Assembly (NCBI GenBank): GCA_905116865.2
Contig: CAJHNH020006212.1
Coordinates: 67,001-131,000 of the forward strand
Source of the DNA: Candidula unifasciata
Taxonomy: Eukaryota > Mollusca > Gastropoda > Stylommatophora > Geomitridae
Direction of reading: 5' to 3'
DNA length: 64,000 bases
Positions within the stretch are counted from its first letter, which is position 1, and every line of letters starts with the position of its first letter. Below are positions 35,463-46,900 of the stretch, piece by piece. Made by a program: the position numbers and the translations under genes. The notes under the pieces are model-generated. The model made no database searches. It had not been told where the DNA came from and saw only the letters and a list, made by a program, of their open reading frames with translations.

Positions 35463-35516
35463 ATTTTTTTGACCTATACGGAGTTGATGGCGAAGGTGAA
35501 TACAAAAACCCACTTG
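35463..35516 (+). CDS. Candidate 54-base cassette exon (DFFDLYGVDGEGEYKNPL)
   Basis: Between TATAG and G|GTAATT is a stop-free 54-base stretch that enters and leaves in phase 1, so it fits between the MADLF exon and the zinc-finger exon. Against it, an earlier AG (TTTTTCAG) lies seven bases upstream, and using that one gives an immediate stop in the phase left by the MADLF exon. The peptide is acidic and matches nothing I recognise. Confidence 0.22.
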
Positions 35517-35639
35517 GTAATTAGAAAAGTCTCCCACAATTAGATCATAGGTTGCCATAGCATGTATTTAATGTGTATATGTATTGTGCTTCTTCTAAGA
35601 TGTTCACCTCTGAAACTATCTATCATCTTTTCTTTTTTT

Positions 35640-35815
35640 TATCCCTTCAGGATTTTCCCCCTTAATATAACATATTCCATGGCATCTTGTTCCCACAAAT
35701 CTACCCAAGTACCTGTACCATTCATTTTCTGTTGGCACATTTAAACAAATTCTATTAGAGGTTAACCTCAACATCTTCTGCCTTTCTGTAATTCAGTAAA
35801 GTTCCTTCTGTGGGC
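35640..35815 (-). mobile_element. Diverged RTE-like 3' fragment
   Basis: Matches the 10960-11110 part of the intron 6 copy (tggcatcttgttcccacaaa / gtacctgtaccattcatttt / ggcacatttaaacaaattct). The coding frame is lost. Confidence 0.4.
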
Positions 35816-35894
35816 CTGGGGGACCATTTTGGGGAACGAAAATAGACTCACTGCCTCCCTAACGGGCAGGTCAGAGTAGATCGAAGGCAGCATT

Positions 35895-36475
35895 GTCAAG
35901 AACTTTTATAGTAAACTCTGGTGTGCGTCAGGGCTGTGTACTATCACCACTTCTTTTTATAACATACATGCATACTATATGTAAGGAAACAAACTTTAAT
36001 CATGAAGAAGATATTACAGAATTACTATTCGCCGAGGATCAGGTACTCTTAGCAGAAAGTATGGAATGACTACAGAACCACCTAAATCAAATTAATAACA
36101 AAGGGAAGGAATAAAATATGAGAATAAACACTATGAAGACAGAGACAGTGGTAATAGGGAGACATTCTAAAAATAAAATTAAAAAACACGCCTAAAGACA
36201 AACAGAAGAATTTAAGTATTTGGGAGAAATTTTCACGTCTGATGGAAAAACTGGACAGAGAAATTAACTTGAGATGTGCCAAAGGTAATCAAGTAATGGG
36301 ACAACTATCTTCCCTGGTGACACACAAGCAGATACCCCGGAGTACTAAAGTGTATCTTATCAGAACTATTTCTTGGCCAACACTATGCTATCAGTGGCAG
36401 ACAGGACACTTATATCCTCTAATGCAGCGGTTCTCAAACTGGGTGCTGCAGCAAAAATCAAGAATTTTTCAGAAT
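35895..36475 (+). pseudogene. Decayed reverse transcriptase fragment, same family as 17610-19372
   Basis: Reads [35 protein letters not shown] (catalytic FADD changed to FAED), then a stop, MRINTMKTETVVIG, TEEFKYLGEIFTSDGK and a frame-broken RCAKGNQVMGQL. Order and wording match the larger element in intron 5 ([29 protein letters not shown]). Several stops and frameshifts mean it is dead. Confidence 0.75.
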
Positions 36476-36756
36476 CTGAAATCAGCGAAGACAGCAGTTT
36501 AAAACAGAAACACAGTGAGGGAAGCCAAGAACAGTTCTGGATGCAGGTGTATTCAGAAGACAATGCTATTGGCAAGACTGCAGTGCATTCTCAACGTACG
36601 CTTAAATAAAAAGCAGATGCAGGAGCAAACTTTCTGGGTCAAGTGATTTGACAGTAAAATTAACCAAACTTTCCATTTACGTAAAGGAAATAATGAAAAA
36701 TTAATCTAAACAATTTCATTCATAGCATTAATGGCAACTGAACAAGCAAAACTTGC

Positions 36757-36889
36757 ACCCGGAGTTTACAGCCAGTGAACGCGAAGAAGAAGAACGATTG
36801 ATGAAAACTGAACGTGTGGACCTAAAGACGCGACGGTGAAACGAACAGACGACCTGCAGACGCTAACCAAACGGCCCATTTTGTTTGTT
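36757..36889 (+). repeat. Left copy of a 130-base direct repeat flanking the LINE
   Basis: Begins gagtttacagccagtgaacg, passes a GAAGAAGAAG run, and continues through gtgtggacctaaagacgcga to ccattttgtttgttttt. It is nearly identical to 39671-39799 on the far side of the LINE. Its first 30 bases are a SINE 3' end. Confidence 0.8.
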
Positions 36890-39600
36890 TTTGAAAATTC
36901 ACCACACTGTGAAGGAGTGGCCCTGATGCTATCAAAAGAAGCAAACAGGGCACTAATAGAATGGGAAGCTGTGAGTCCCAGAATAATAAGAGCATCTTTT
37001 AGAACAGTAAAACAGAAGGTGAACATGTCGGTAATACAGTGTTATGCACCAACAAATGATAAAGATGCATCTGTTAAGGAAGAATTTTACATGCAGCTTC
37101 AAAATATTATAAATAATGAAAGAAAGGGCAACTTGAAAATTTTGATGGGTGACTTGAATGCTAAGATAGGATCAGACAACACAGGTTATGAAGAAATTAT
37201 GGGGAGACAATGGGGAGTAATGAATGAAAATGGAGAATTGTTCACAAATTTTTGTGCAGGTAACCAGTATGTTATTGGTGGAAGTATTTTTCCCCATAAA
37301 AGAATACACAAGGCAACATGGGAATCACCAGACCATAAGACAACTAATCAAATTGACCACATATGTATTAACAAAAATTTTAGATCATCCCTTTACGCAA
37401 GTTGAAACTAAAAAGATATATAACATCTTATAATCATAGAAACCAATATAATGTAGACTTTCTCAGAGATAAAGAAATTAAGGAACAGTTCTCAGTTACG
37501 GTCTCTAATAAGTACCAGGTGTTGCAGCAGTTAGCTGAAGATGTCAACACAGAAGTCTGCTGGGATCAGATCAAAGGAATCTGGAATGAATCTTGCGTAG
37601 AAGTTCTTGGCAAGAAAGAAAGGAAACATAAAGCATGGATAACACCAGAAACCATTAAACTGATTGAAGATAGGAAAAGTAAAAAGGCAGAATTAAACAA
37701 TAGCAAAACTAGAGCTGCTAAAGCTAGAGCTCAGAAGAATTACACAGAAGCCAACAAGGAAGTTAGGAGGCATATAAGTGCAGATAAAGTGAAATATCTA
37801 AATGATCTAGCACAAGAAGCGGAGACAGCAGCAGCAAAAGGAAACCTCAGAGAACTTTACAGTAACACAAGAAAATTAGTAGGTAAATATAGTCAGCCAA
37901 CTGGATCAATCAAAAATAGTCAAGGAAAGGTACTTACTAACACTAAAGATCAAATGGAGAGATGGGTTGAATATTTTGAAATGCTTCTAAATAGACCAGG
38001 CCCAGAGGTTCCCCCAGATATCCAGCCTTTAGAAATGGAACTGGATATCAACTGTGAGATACCATCCAAAGAGGAAATTAGAAAAGCTATAAATCTTCTC
38101 AAGGAATGAAAGGCGTCAGGCCCAGATGGTATCCCAGATGAAGCCATCAGGACCAACATAAACACATCAACAGAATTGCTACATAGATTATTTAGTAAAG
38201 TCTGGGAGACCGAAGAAATACCAGCAGACTGGAGAGAACGATACCTTGTGAAACTGCCCAAAAGAGGTGATCTACAGGAGTGTGAAAACTATAGAGGAAT
38301 TATGTTGCTGTCAGTTCCTGGAAAAATATTAAGTAGAATTATTTTGGAAAGATTAAAAGATGCTATTGATAAAATGCTAGAGGTAAGCAGGCAGGTTTTC
38401 GGTCAAACAGATCCTGTACTGATCAGATAGCCACATTACGTATTATAATAGAGCAAAGCATTGAACTGAACTCACCACTTTACATTGGATTCATAGACTA
38501 TGAAAAAGCATTTGACAGCATTGATAGGGAATCTGTCTGGAAATTGATGGGGCACTATGGAATCCCACAGAAAATTATCAACTTAGTAAAGGCAACATAT
38601 AAAGACATAAAATGTCGAGTTCTTCAAGAGGGAAAGCTAACAGATGCATTTGAAATAAAAACAGGTGTGCGACAGGGATGTCTTTTGTCGCCTCTCTTAT
38701 TTTTACTGGCTATAGACTGGACTATGAAAACAGTAACTGCTAACACCAAGAATGGAATTCAGTGGACCCCTACAAAACAACTTGATGATCTGGACTTCGC
38801 TGATGATATTGCTCTTCTGTCCCATTCACGGAATCAGATACAAGATAAATTATTAAATATACTTAATGCGAGATCACAGCAGCTTGGTCTGAAAATCCAT
38901 AAAGGAAAGACAAAGATAATGAGAATAAATCAGGCAAATAGTAATGTGGTTTCTCTTAATGGCACCCCACTCCAAGACGTGGAGTCGTACACCTATTTAG
39001 GCAGTAATGTAGATAGAGATGGAGGAACTGATAGAGATATTAAAATAAGAAATCAAAAGGCAAGAGGGGCTTTCATAGCACTAGGGAATTTGTGGAGGTC
39101 AAAAGAAATTAAAAGAAATACTAAACTAAAAAATTTTTAATTTTAATGTCAAATCAGTACTATTGTATGGGGCGGAAACATGGAGAACAACCAAGGCAAT
39201 TACTAATAAATTACAGACATTCATTAACTGGTGCCTGCGCAGAATAGAGGGAATAAAATGGTATGATATAATAACTAATGTAGAACTTTGGGAGAGAACT
39301 AAACAGGCTCCAGTGGATCAGGAGGTGAGGAAAAGACGCTGGCGTTGGATAGGGCACACACTGAGAAAACAGGAGAACAGCATAACTAGAATGTCTTTGC
39401 ATTGGAACCCACAGGGGCATAGGAATAAAGGAAGGCCAAAAAACACATGGAGGAGAGAGCTGGAGAATGAGGTTAGAAAGATTGGGAGGACATGGGGAGA
39501 GCTCCATGCAATGGCGAAGGATAGAACGACTTGGCGTGAGTTGGTTGAGGGCCTATGCTCCATTGGGGGATAGAAAGGCAGAAGAAGAAGAAAGTAAACT
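36890..39600 (+). pseudogene. Endonuclease/reverse-transcriptase LINE (RTE-like), 5'-truncated and broken
   Basis: The 5' part (36890-37405) is the endonuclease: GVALMLSKEANRALIEW, VIQCYAPTND, LMGDLNAKIG and the catalytic NQIDHI are seen. It shifts frame near 37400 and runs to 38106, where a TGA interrupts KE*KASGPDGIP. The reverse transcriptase follows: NYRGIMLLSVPGK, a frameshift near 38390 before AGFRSNRSCTDQIATL, GFIDYEKAFDSIDRE, GVRQGCLLSPLLF and the FADD box (38544-39140). The C-terminal block (39163-39573) has RRRWRWIGHTLRK and GRPKNTWRREL. It resembles RTE elements of the kind annotated as CFDP2-like in animals. The whole is flanked by direct repeats of about 130 bases. Confidence 0.85.
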
Positions 39601-39692
39601 AATTAGGGCTGTCTCGTGGTACATTTGTCTGCCTGGCAAAATCCCACTTCTGGAACCAGACTAAAGTCCAGAGTTTACAGCCAGTGAACGCG
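39596..39692 (+). mobile_element. SINE D, truncated, at the LINE 3' junction
   Basis: ctaattagggctgtctcgtg, ttgtctgcctggcaaaatcc and agagtttacagccagtgaac then gcgaagaagaag. The last 22 bases belong to the flanking direct repeat. Confidence 0.6.
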
Positions 39693-39799
39693 AAGAAGAA
39701 GGATTGATGAAAACTGAACGTGTGGACCTAAAGACGCGACGGTGAAACGAACAGACCACCTGCAGACGCTAACCAAACGGCCCATTTTGTTTGTTTGTT
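39671..39799 (+). repeat. Right copy of a 130-base direct repeat flanking the LINE
   Basis: Matches 36757-36889 with only a few differences (gaagaagaagg against gaagaagaagaacg; gaccacc against gacgacc). Here a further stretch of the SINE body precedes it (39596-39670), so this copy shows the older context. Confidence 0.8.
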
Positions 39800-40199
39800 T
39801 TGATCTCTCACTGATACCAGTAGTCGAAAAAGATAGGAGTAAAACAGAACCCGATGTGACAACATCGACAAATGGACAGCACTAAATTACTATACACTTT
39901 TTCAACAAGCGGAAGGCAGAGAAAGTGCTTCCATCGATACACCTCCACGACCCTAGCTATGCTATGCTATATCAGTGGCCCTCAACCTTCCTAATGTGGC
40001 AACCCTTTAATACGGTTCTCTATCCTGCGGCTACCCCCAGCCATACAGTTATTTTCTTTGCTACTTTGTAAACTTCAGTGAATATGTTTTCCGATAGTCT
40101 TAGGTGACCCCTGGAAAGGGTCGCGACCACAGGTTGAACCTCTGTGTTAAATAGTCTCCCCTTCGCCTTCCTTCAAAATATTCTGCTATAAAAAATCTC

Positions 40200-40250
40200 A
40201 AGCGGTTCGATCAGGCTGCATTCTTAACCGCTTCGCCACTGACACCTTTG
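40200..40250 (-). mobile_element. tRNA-like SINE head fragment
   Basis: The minus strand reads gtcagtggcgaagcggttaa then a B-box-like GATCGAACC. Only the head is recognisable. Confidence 0.35.
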
Positions 40251-40483
40251 AAAGACTCCGAATTTTGCAATTAAGTGTGATCAATTTATACAACGGGCAC
40301 ATGTTCAATGACACATTTGTCTGCACAGAATGATTGGATGTATAGATCCAATCGATGAGCAACGGTTAGCGCCTGACTGGGCCCAGTTGAGCGAGCAGAC
40401 GTGAGTTTGCTAAGCCCACGTGCACACGTACTGCAGGCACTGGAAGTTGCTTCCCGGCTGGAATATCACTTGAAGGATTAACA

Positions 40484-40493
40484 ATGGAAGAAG
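40484..40493 (+). CDS. Exon 1 (coding start) of a ZC2HC1-like zinc-finger gene
   Basis: The sequence acaATGGAAGAAG|GTTAGT gives a start codon in good context followed by a donor after ten coding bases (Met-Glu-Glu and one base). In phase 1 it joins exon 2 at 55081, giving MEEDQYSEERLPCSICRRSF, which resembles the short acidic leader before the first C2HC finger of ZC2HC1A/C proteins. Because the exon is so short, the call rests on the phase match, the Kozak context and the family pattern. Two other possible first exons are listed at 33382 and 35463. Confidence 0.6.
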
Positions 40494-40499
40494 GTTAGT

Positions 40500-41585
40500 T
40501 TGTTGGTTGTGTTGCGTGTATAACTCGTGTGTGTTTGTCTTTTATTTCTGTGGTGGGGTGATAGAACCCTAGCAAACTACTGTTGGTGTCCAGGATTGAA
40601 TCCCAGGAGAGGTCTCGCTGATTATGGCTGGGATAGTTATTATAGTTTTTGCATTTAGTGGGGTTTACTTGCTTGCAGTCTAATATTGTTATTATATATA
40701 CTAATAAATATGTTATAATACCAATAATGGCTATTATGTTAAATTATGCTATTACAGTCGACGTCACTGCACATTCGGCATGTACATGTGTGCTCAGTCC
40801 TCCAATGCAGCAGCCACTGCATGGTATATTTACTGATTGTCCCCACTAGGAGCTGGTATAATGCCCTATCTCTCTGCTTCAAAAGTGGCATATACGTGCT
40901 TTATCTTGCTAGACTTCCATGTCTCGCAATCAGGTTAGAGTCAAGAGATCTCGTCACCATCCACTAACCAAACTAACCCATTAGGCGTTGTTGAGATCTG
41001 CTGTGTGTATGCGTGTTCAGGTGGTACATTGTTTGGTACTATAGCGTCTGTGTTGTTTCTCTCACAAAGGCAAATGATAGGTGACATACACACAAGCGGC
41101 GCATTATTTGTTATTATACTCTGAACTTCAGAGAACAGGCAAAGATGACCCGCATCTTTTTCCTCTGTGACATGTTTTTGCGTGTGGTTTAAGCTCATCT
41201 ATATCTGTGATTTTCACAACACATCCGATATACAGTGAGTCTTTACTCCCCCTCCCCCCACCCCGTTGAGAATGGGGCCTGGGAGTTCATGAGGGGCAGA
41301 CAACTTATTGCTCAGGCAGCCAGCAAATAAACCAGTAAACCAGACAGTCGTCTACAATTGGCAACCAGCCAGGTGCTCCTTCTTCGATCCTTCTATTGGA
41401 AAATGTATACCACGAGACCGGTAGCCATGGCGAAAGCTCCAGTGGAGTCCATATCTCGCCCCGTGTACCCTACACATAGCTTTGTCTTCATTTTTTTAAA
41501 CCAGGTCGGTCCCCCAGACGTCTGGCCTGGCCGCCCGACTAGGTTAGTTGCGTATCCTTTACAGGACGTTGCAGAACCAATCCCA
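40500..41585. other. Start of ZC2HC1-like intron 1, nothing recognised
   Basis: Short open frames without resemblance to known families. Confidence 0.5.
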
Positions 41586-41589
41586 ACAG

Positions 41590-41765
41590 CCCATGGCTGT
41601 TGTGCGGTTTTTTAGGCAAATTTACATCCAGTAGTTTGCCATTGCTTTCTGGACGATCGGCTTTCTTGAGACCACTGTCGAAACCAACGCAAAGCGCATG
41701 GCCCGCAGCTGGGATCGAACCCCGCATTACGAAGCGTTCGCATCGACTTAGCCACAGAGCCGACT
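41590..41765 (-). mobile_element. tRNA-derived SINE (family C)
   Basis: On the minus strand gtcggctctgtggctaagtc is an A-box region, and 30 bases later GGGGTTCGATCCCAGC is a perfect B box. The tail ggcaaactactggatgtaaa recurs at 5330-5360. It is too decayed at the acceptor stem and followed by SINE body, so it is not called a tRNA gene. Confidence 0.65.
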
Positions 41766-41769
41766 ACTC

Positions 41770-42750
41770 AAAGGATATTACGTCGGTAATCAAGACCAAA
41801 ACAGGGGACTGCCCGGCATAAGTTCGCTTATGTCGTTTGTGTTTTCTCCGTGAGTTTGGTTTGTGGTGAACCAACCCGGTCCCTTTGGCCAGACCAATGC
41901 AGAAGAGCTGCTCTTAGCCAAGAGGCCAGAACAGATACTACACTTTAATCTAGCCAACCAAATCAGCAAATCAGCCAACATCGTATGAAATTTCACTTAA
42001 AATCGAAAGTGTTTTAATTTATATTTTTGTTTGTTTAGTAATTATCGAGCATTAACAGTCGCCTATTGCACTTTGTGTGTGTGTTTAAATGTAACATTAG
42101 CATTATTTTTCTAACACTAACGAGAATGAACAAACAAAATTTGCTGTTGGTTTGATAAAATGAGCTTGTAAGCACAATGTGCGTGTCTTCTGCTGTATAA
42201 TTGCTGCCCGTTTGGCGGACTGGCTATATTTAGACACTGGCCAGCCCCTGCTCGCGCTGGTTTCTCTGACAGTGGGTGTGTCGTTTTCTGGCGCCTGCGG
42301 TCTTTAAGATACAGTCACTGGGCTCTTTGTTCTGTTTATATCTTATCTTAAAATATCGGAGCCGCGTAATTCATGCTTGGCATTCTTGCTTACAGAGACT
42401 GGTTGGGATTCAGTTCCAGGGGCAGGTAGGATTCATGCTTCTGTCAATAAGGTCTGGAATCAAACCTATTCGTTTGCCCATTACGACCTGGGGTCGACCC
42501 ATTCGTCAGTCCCTGACGGTTCTGAGGTTGAAGTCGGGAGGATCGACTTCCTTGTACCGGGTTTGATCCCATATGGCTCAGTTTGTCACCGCAAAACGGT
42601 CAATCTATTGTGGAGAGCGTCGCCTAAAGCAAGAACTCCCTGGATCTGAGTAAAAATTGTCTCATAAATTAATTGGAATAATCTCAGAAGGAAAGAAAGC
42701 CAGAACAGGAACTAGCTGTACTACCTCATTGTGTTTTGACTTAGAGCAAC
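41770..42750. other. Intron sequence, probably old repeat
   Basis: 42360-42640 reads like SINE-type non-coding sequence (gggattcagttccaggggca, ccgggtttgatcccatatgg) but has no second copy in the window. Confidence 0.4.
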
Positions 42751-42754
42751 TTTC

Positions 42755-43165
42755 CCTAAGGACATCCTCTGTGGTGAATTAAAGATGGGTAGAAGATATC
42801 GGGGCCGACCTCTACTGCGATGTGAAGATGTGTGCAAGCGGGACATGAATGATACATGCATTGAGATAGACTCTTGGGGGGGAGGGGGGTGTGTGCCATT
42901 AACCGTGTTGTGTGGAGGAGGCACATAAGGAAGGAAGAAGAATGAAGGAAGACATGATTGCAGAAAAGATGAGAGCTGAGCATCTGAGAAGAAACAGACT
43001 AAACACATATGTTGACACCAGTGTTCCTGAAATCCCATGCTATAATTGTTGAAGACTTTTTTTTAAACGCGGGCGGGTCTTGCTAGTCGTGCTCGCCATC
43101 GCCATGGGTTGTGAGTTCCATGCCTTCTCACAGCGCAGTATATTTTCTGGAAAGACGGAAAGGTG
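42755..43165 (+). pseudogene. 3' end of an RTE-like LINE
   Basis: The plus strand reads GELKMGRRYRGRPLLRCEDVCKRDMNDTCIEI, then loses frame at a G run. It later has a VWRR-like stretch, and ends in a conserved tail (gccatgggttgtgagttcc, gaaagacggaaaggtgcc). The tail matches 10735-10800 on the other strand. It abuts a second LINE end at 43175 in the opposite orientation. Confidence 0.68.
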
Positions 43166-43174
43166 CCAGTCTTC

Positions 43175-43492
43175 TTTCTTCTTCTTCCTCACTTCCTCTT
43201 TTACCGCTGTGGGTGTCGAGGGAGATATAAGGTTCTGTTTCTAGCTCTTCTGGCTGCCTCGACCATAGGCACATCGTTCTGTTGTAGAGTTTCTCTTATG
43301 TTATCCTTCCATCTTGTTCTTGGTCTACCTCGTGCTCTACGTCCTTCTTCTCTTTCCATGTATGCTTTGTATGGTATGGTGTCACAAGGCATTCTCTCTA
43401 AGTGGGCAAACCATTTCACTTGCTGTCTTTGTATGTAATCCAGAATTGGTTCTGTGCCGACTTGTTCTCTTAGGATCTCATTCCTGAGATGT
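43175..43492 (-). pseudogene. 5'-truncated 3' end of the 17610-19372 LINE family
   Basis: The minus strand encodes [39 protein letters not shown] and [16 protein letters not shown]. It is nearly identical to the block at 19100-19330, but intact where that copy has lost one base. It ends in a (GAA)n tail at 43170-43190. The near identity suggests recent activity of this family. Confidence 0.8.
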
Positions 43493-43494
43493 CG

Positions 43495-43980
43495 GTCAAT
43501 CAGAGCAATGTGGGTCGCTGCTCATTGGTGGGACCACGCCCATCTTCAGGGCTATTTATATCTAAAGATGGCCGTGGGTGGGACGTAGAAAAGACCAGGT
43601 GGCCCGCCCACAATTTCTACGTAAGGGGTCGGTTAGGTAGTTGTTCTTTTCCGGGATTGCAGTGTGTAAGATGAACACCTCAACGATGAGAGCAAAACCG
43701 GTACAAATCGAGGAATTCCCACCCACATAAAACAGGTTCTATACATTGGGACACCCCACGGTTAAATCGGTCACGTTTTCTGTTTCAGTTAGCTGTCAGG
43801 TGGTCCTCAAAATATCTCCCCCCGTTTTGGTGGTCCGTGGGTGTAAAAAGCTTGAAAAACGGTGACTTGGAGTTTGCATCGATTTGGCGCCGTCGTTGGT
43901 TGTAAATCACGCGAAAGATCCGAGTTTCAACTGTTAGTGCTGATGCATTGATGTTCGGCTGGGCAGATCAACGACAGAGT
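43495..43980. other. Intron sequence before the 51/55-bp satellite
   Basis: Contains an inverted pair, gaccacgcccatcttcaggg with ctaaagatggccgtgggtgg, spaced by about 15 bases. Nothing else recognised. Confidence 0.45.
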
Positions 43981-43984
43981 CTGT

Positions 43985-46900
43985 CAGCGTTATGTTGGTG
44001 TAGTGTAGAGCCTTCTCTCTAGAGCTGATGTTTGTCAGCGTTATGTTGGTGAGCGTTATGTTGGTGTAGTGTAGATAGAGCCTTCTCTCTAGAGCTGATG
44101 TTTGTCAGCGTTATGTTGGTGTAGTGTAGATAGAGACTTCTCTCTAGAGCTGATGTTTGTCAGCGTTATGTTGGTGTAGTGTAGAGCCTTCTCTCTAGAG
44201 CTGTCTGTCAGCGTTATGTTGGTGTAGTGTAGATAGAGCCTTCTCTCTAGAGCTGATGTTTGTCAGCGTTATGTTGGTGTAGTGTAGATAGAGCCTTCTC
44301 TCTAGAGCTGATGTCTGTCAGCGTTATGTTGGTGTAGTGTAGAGCCTTCTCTCTAGAGCTGATGTTTGTCAGCGTTATGTTGGTGTAGTGTAGATAGAGC
44401 CATCTCTCTAGAGCTGATGTCTGTCAGCGTTATGTTGGTGTAGTGTAGATAGAGCCTTCTCTCTAGAGCTGATGTTTGTCATCGTTATGTTGGTGTAGTG
44501 TAGAGCCTTCTCTCTAGAGCTGATGTCTGTCAGCGTTATGTTGGTGTAGTGTAGATAGAGCCTTCTCTCTAGAGCTGATGTTTGTCAGCGTTATGTTGGT
44601 GTAGTGTAGAGCCTTCTCTCTAGAGCTGATGTTTGTCTGCGTTATGTTGGTGTAGTGTAGAGCCTTCTCTCTAGAGCTGATGTTTGTCAGCGTTATGTTG
44701 GTGTAGTGTAGATAGAGCCATCTCTCTAGAGCTGATGTCTGTCAGCGTTATGTTGGTGTAGATAGAGCCTTCTCTCTAGAGCTAATGTTTGTCAGCGTTA
44801 TGTTGGTGTAGATAGAGCCTTCTCTCTAGAGCTGATGTCTGTCAGCGTTATGTTGGTGTAGTGTAGATAGAGCCTTCTCTCTAGAGCTAATGTTTGTCTG
44901 CGTTATGTTGGTGTAGTGTAGAGCCTTCTCTCTAGAGCTGATGTTTGTCAGCGTTATGTTGGGTGTAGTCTAGAGCCTTCTCTCTAGAGCTGATGTTTGT
45001 CAGCGTTATATGTTGGCCTTCTCTCTAGTGCTAATATGTTGGTGTAGTGTAGAGCCTTCTCTCTAGAGCTGATGTTTGTCAGCGTTATGTTGGTGTAGTG
45101 TAGATAGAGCCTTCTCTCTAGAGCTGATGTTTGTCAGCGTTATGTGGTGTAGTGTAGATAGAGCCTTCTCTCTAGAGCTGTGTCAGCGTTATGTTGGTGT
45201 AGATAGAGCCTTCTCTCTAGAGCTGATGTTTGTCAGCGTTATGTTGGTGTAGTGTAGAGCCTTCTCTCTAGAGCTGATGTTTGTCAGCGTTATGTTGGTG
45301 TAGTGTAGAGCCTTCTCTCTAGAGCTAGTTTGTATGTTGGTGTAGTGTAGAGCCTTCTCTCTAGAGCTGATGTTTGTCAGCGTTATGTTGGTGTAGTGTA
45401 GATAGAGCCTTCTCTCTAGAGCTGATGTTTGTCAGCGTTATGTGGTGTAGTGTAGTGTAGAGCCTTCTCTCTAGAGCTAATGTTTGTCAGCGTTATGTTG
45501 GTGTAGTGTAGATAGAGCCTTCTCTCTAGAGTGTAGTTTGTCAGCGTTATGTTGGTGTAGTGTAGAGCCTTCTCTCTAGAGCTGATGTTTGTCAGCGTTA
45601 TGTTGGTGTAGTGTAGATAGAGCCTTCTCTCTAGAGCTGATGTTTGTCAGCGTTATGTTGGTGTAGTGTAGAGCCTAGAGCCTGATCTTTCTAGAGCTAT
45701 GTTGGTGTATGTTTGAGCTGATGTTTGTCAGCGTTATGTTGGTGTAGTGTAGAGCCTTCTCTCTAGAGCTAATGTTTGTCTGAGCTGATGTTTGTCAGCG
45801 TTATGTTGGTGTAGTGTAGATAGAGCCTTCTCTCTAGAGCTGATGTTTGTCAGCGTTATGTTGGTGTAGTGTAGAGCCTGAGAGCTGATGTTTGTCAGCG
45901 TTATGTTGGTGTAGTGTAGAGCCTTCTCTCTAGAGCTGATGTTTGTCAGCGTTATGTTGGTGTAGTGTAGATAGAGCCTTCTCTCTAGAGCTGATGTTTG
46001 TCAGCGTTATGTTGGTGTAGTGTAGATAGAGCCTTCTCTCTAGAGCTGATGTTTGTCAGCGTTATGTGGTGTAGGTGTAGTGTAGAGCCTTCTCTCTAGA
46101 GCTGATGTTTGTCAGCGTTATGTTGGTGTAGTGTAGATAGAGCCTTCTCTCTAGAGCTGATGTTTGTCAGCGTTATGTTGGTGTAGTGTAGATAGAGCCT
46201 TCTCTCTAGAGCTGATGTCTGTCAGCGTTATGTTGGTGTAGTGTAGATAGAGCCTTCTCTCTAGAGCTGATGTTTGTCAGCGTTAGTGTAGATAGAGCCT
46301 TCTCTCTAGAGCTGATGTCTGTCAGCGTTATGTTGGTGTAGTGTAGATAGAGCCTTCTCTCTAGAGCTGATGTCTGTCAGCGTTATGTTGGTGTAGTGTA
46401 GATAGAGCCTTCTCTCTAGAGCTGATGTCTGTCAGCGTTATGTTGGTGTAGTGTAGATAGAGCCTTCTCTCTAGAGCTGATGTCTGTCAGCGTTATGTTG
46501 GTGTAGTGTAGATAGAGCCTTCTCTCTAGAGCTGATGTTTGTCAGCGTTATGTTGGTGTAGTGTAGATAGAGCCTTCTCTCTAGAGCTGTGTCTGTCAGC
46601 GTTATGTTGGTGTAGTGTAGATAGAGCCTTCTCTCTAGAGCTCTAGAGCTGATGTAGAGCTTCTCTCTAGTCAGCGTTATGTTGGTGTAGTGTAGTTCTC
46701 TCTAGAGCTAGTTTGTCAGCGTTCTCTCTCTAGAGCTGATGTTTGTCAGCGTTATGTTGGTGTAGTGTAGAGCTGATGAGCCGTTCTCTTGGTGTAGTGT
46801 AGAGCTGATGTAGAGCTGATGTCTGTCAGCGTTATGTTGGTGTAGTGTAGATAGAGCCTTCTCTCTAGAGCTGATGTTTGTCAGCGTTATGTTGGTGTAG

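Noticed and set aside
41700..41765. tRNA gene on the minus strand
   Set aside because: Good A- and B-box-like motifs, but the acceptor stem does not pair and a SINE body follows, with a relative at 5305. The same reasoning applies to 690-870, 9138, 10505, 12930 and 40200.
42276..42649. Overlapping 96- and 90-codon proteins
   Set aside because: No recognisable domain; sequence looks like non-coding repeat.
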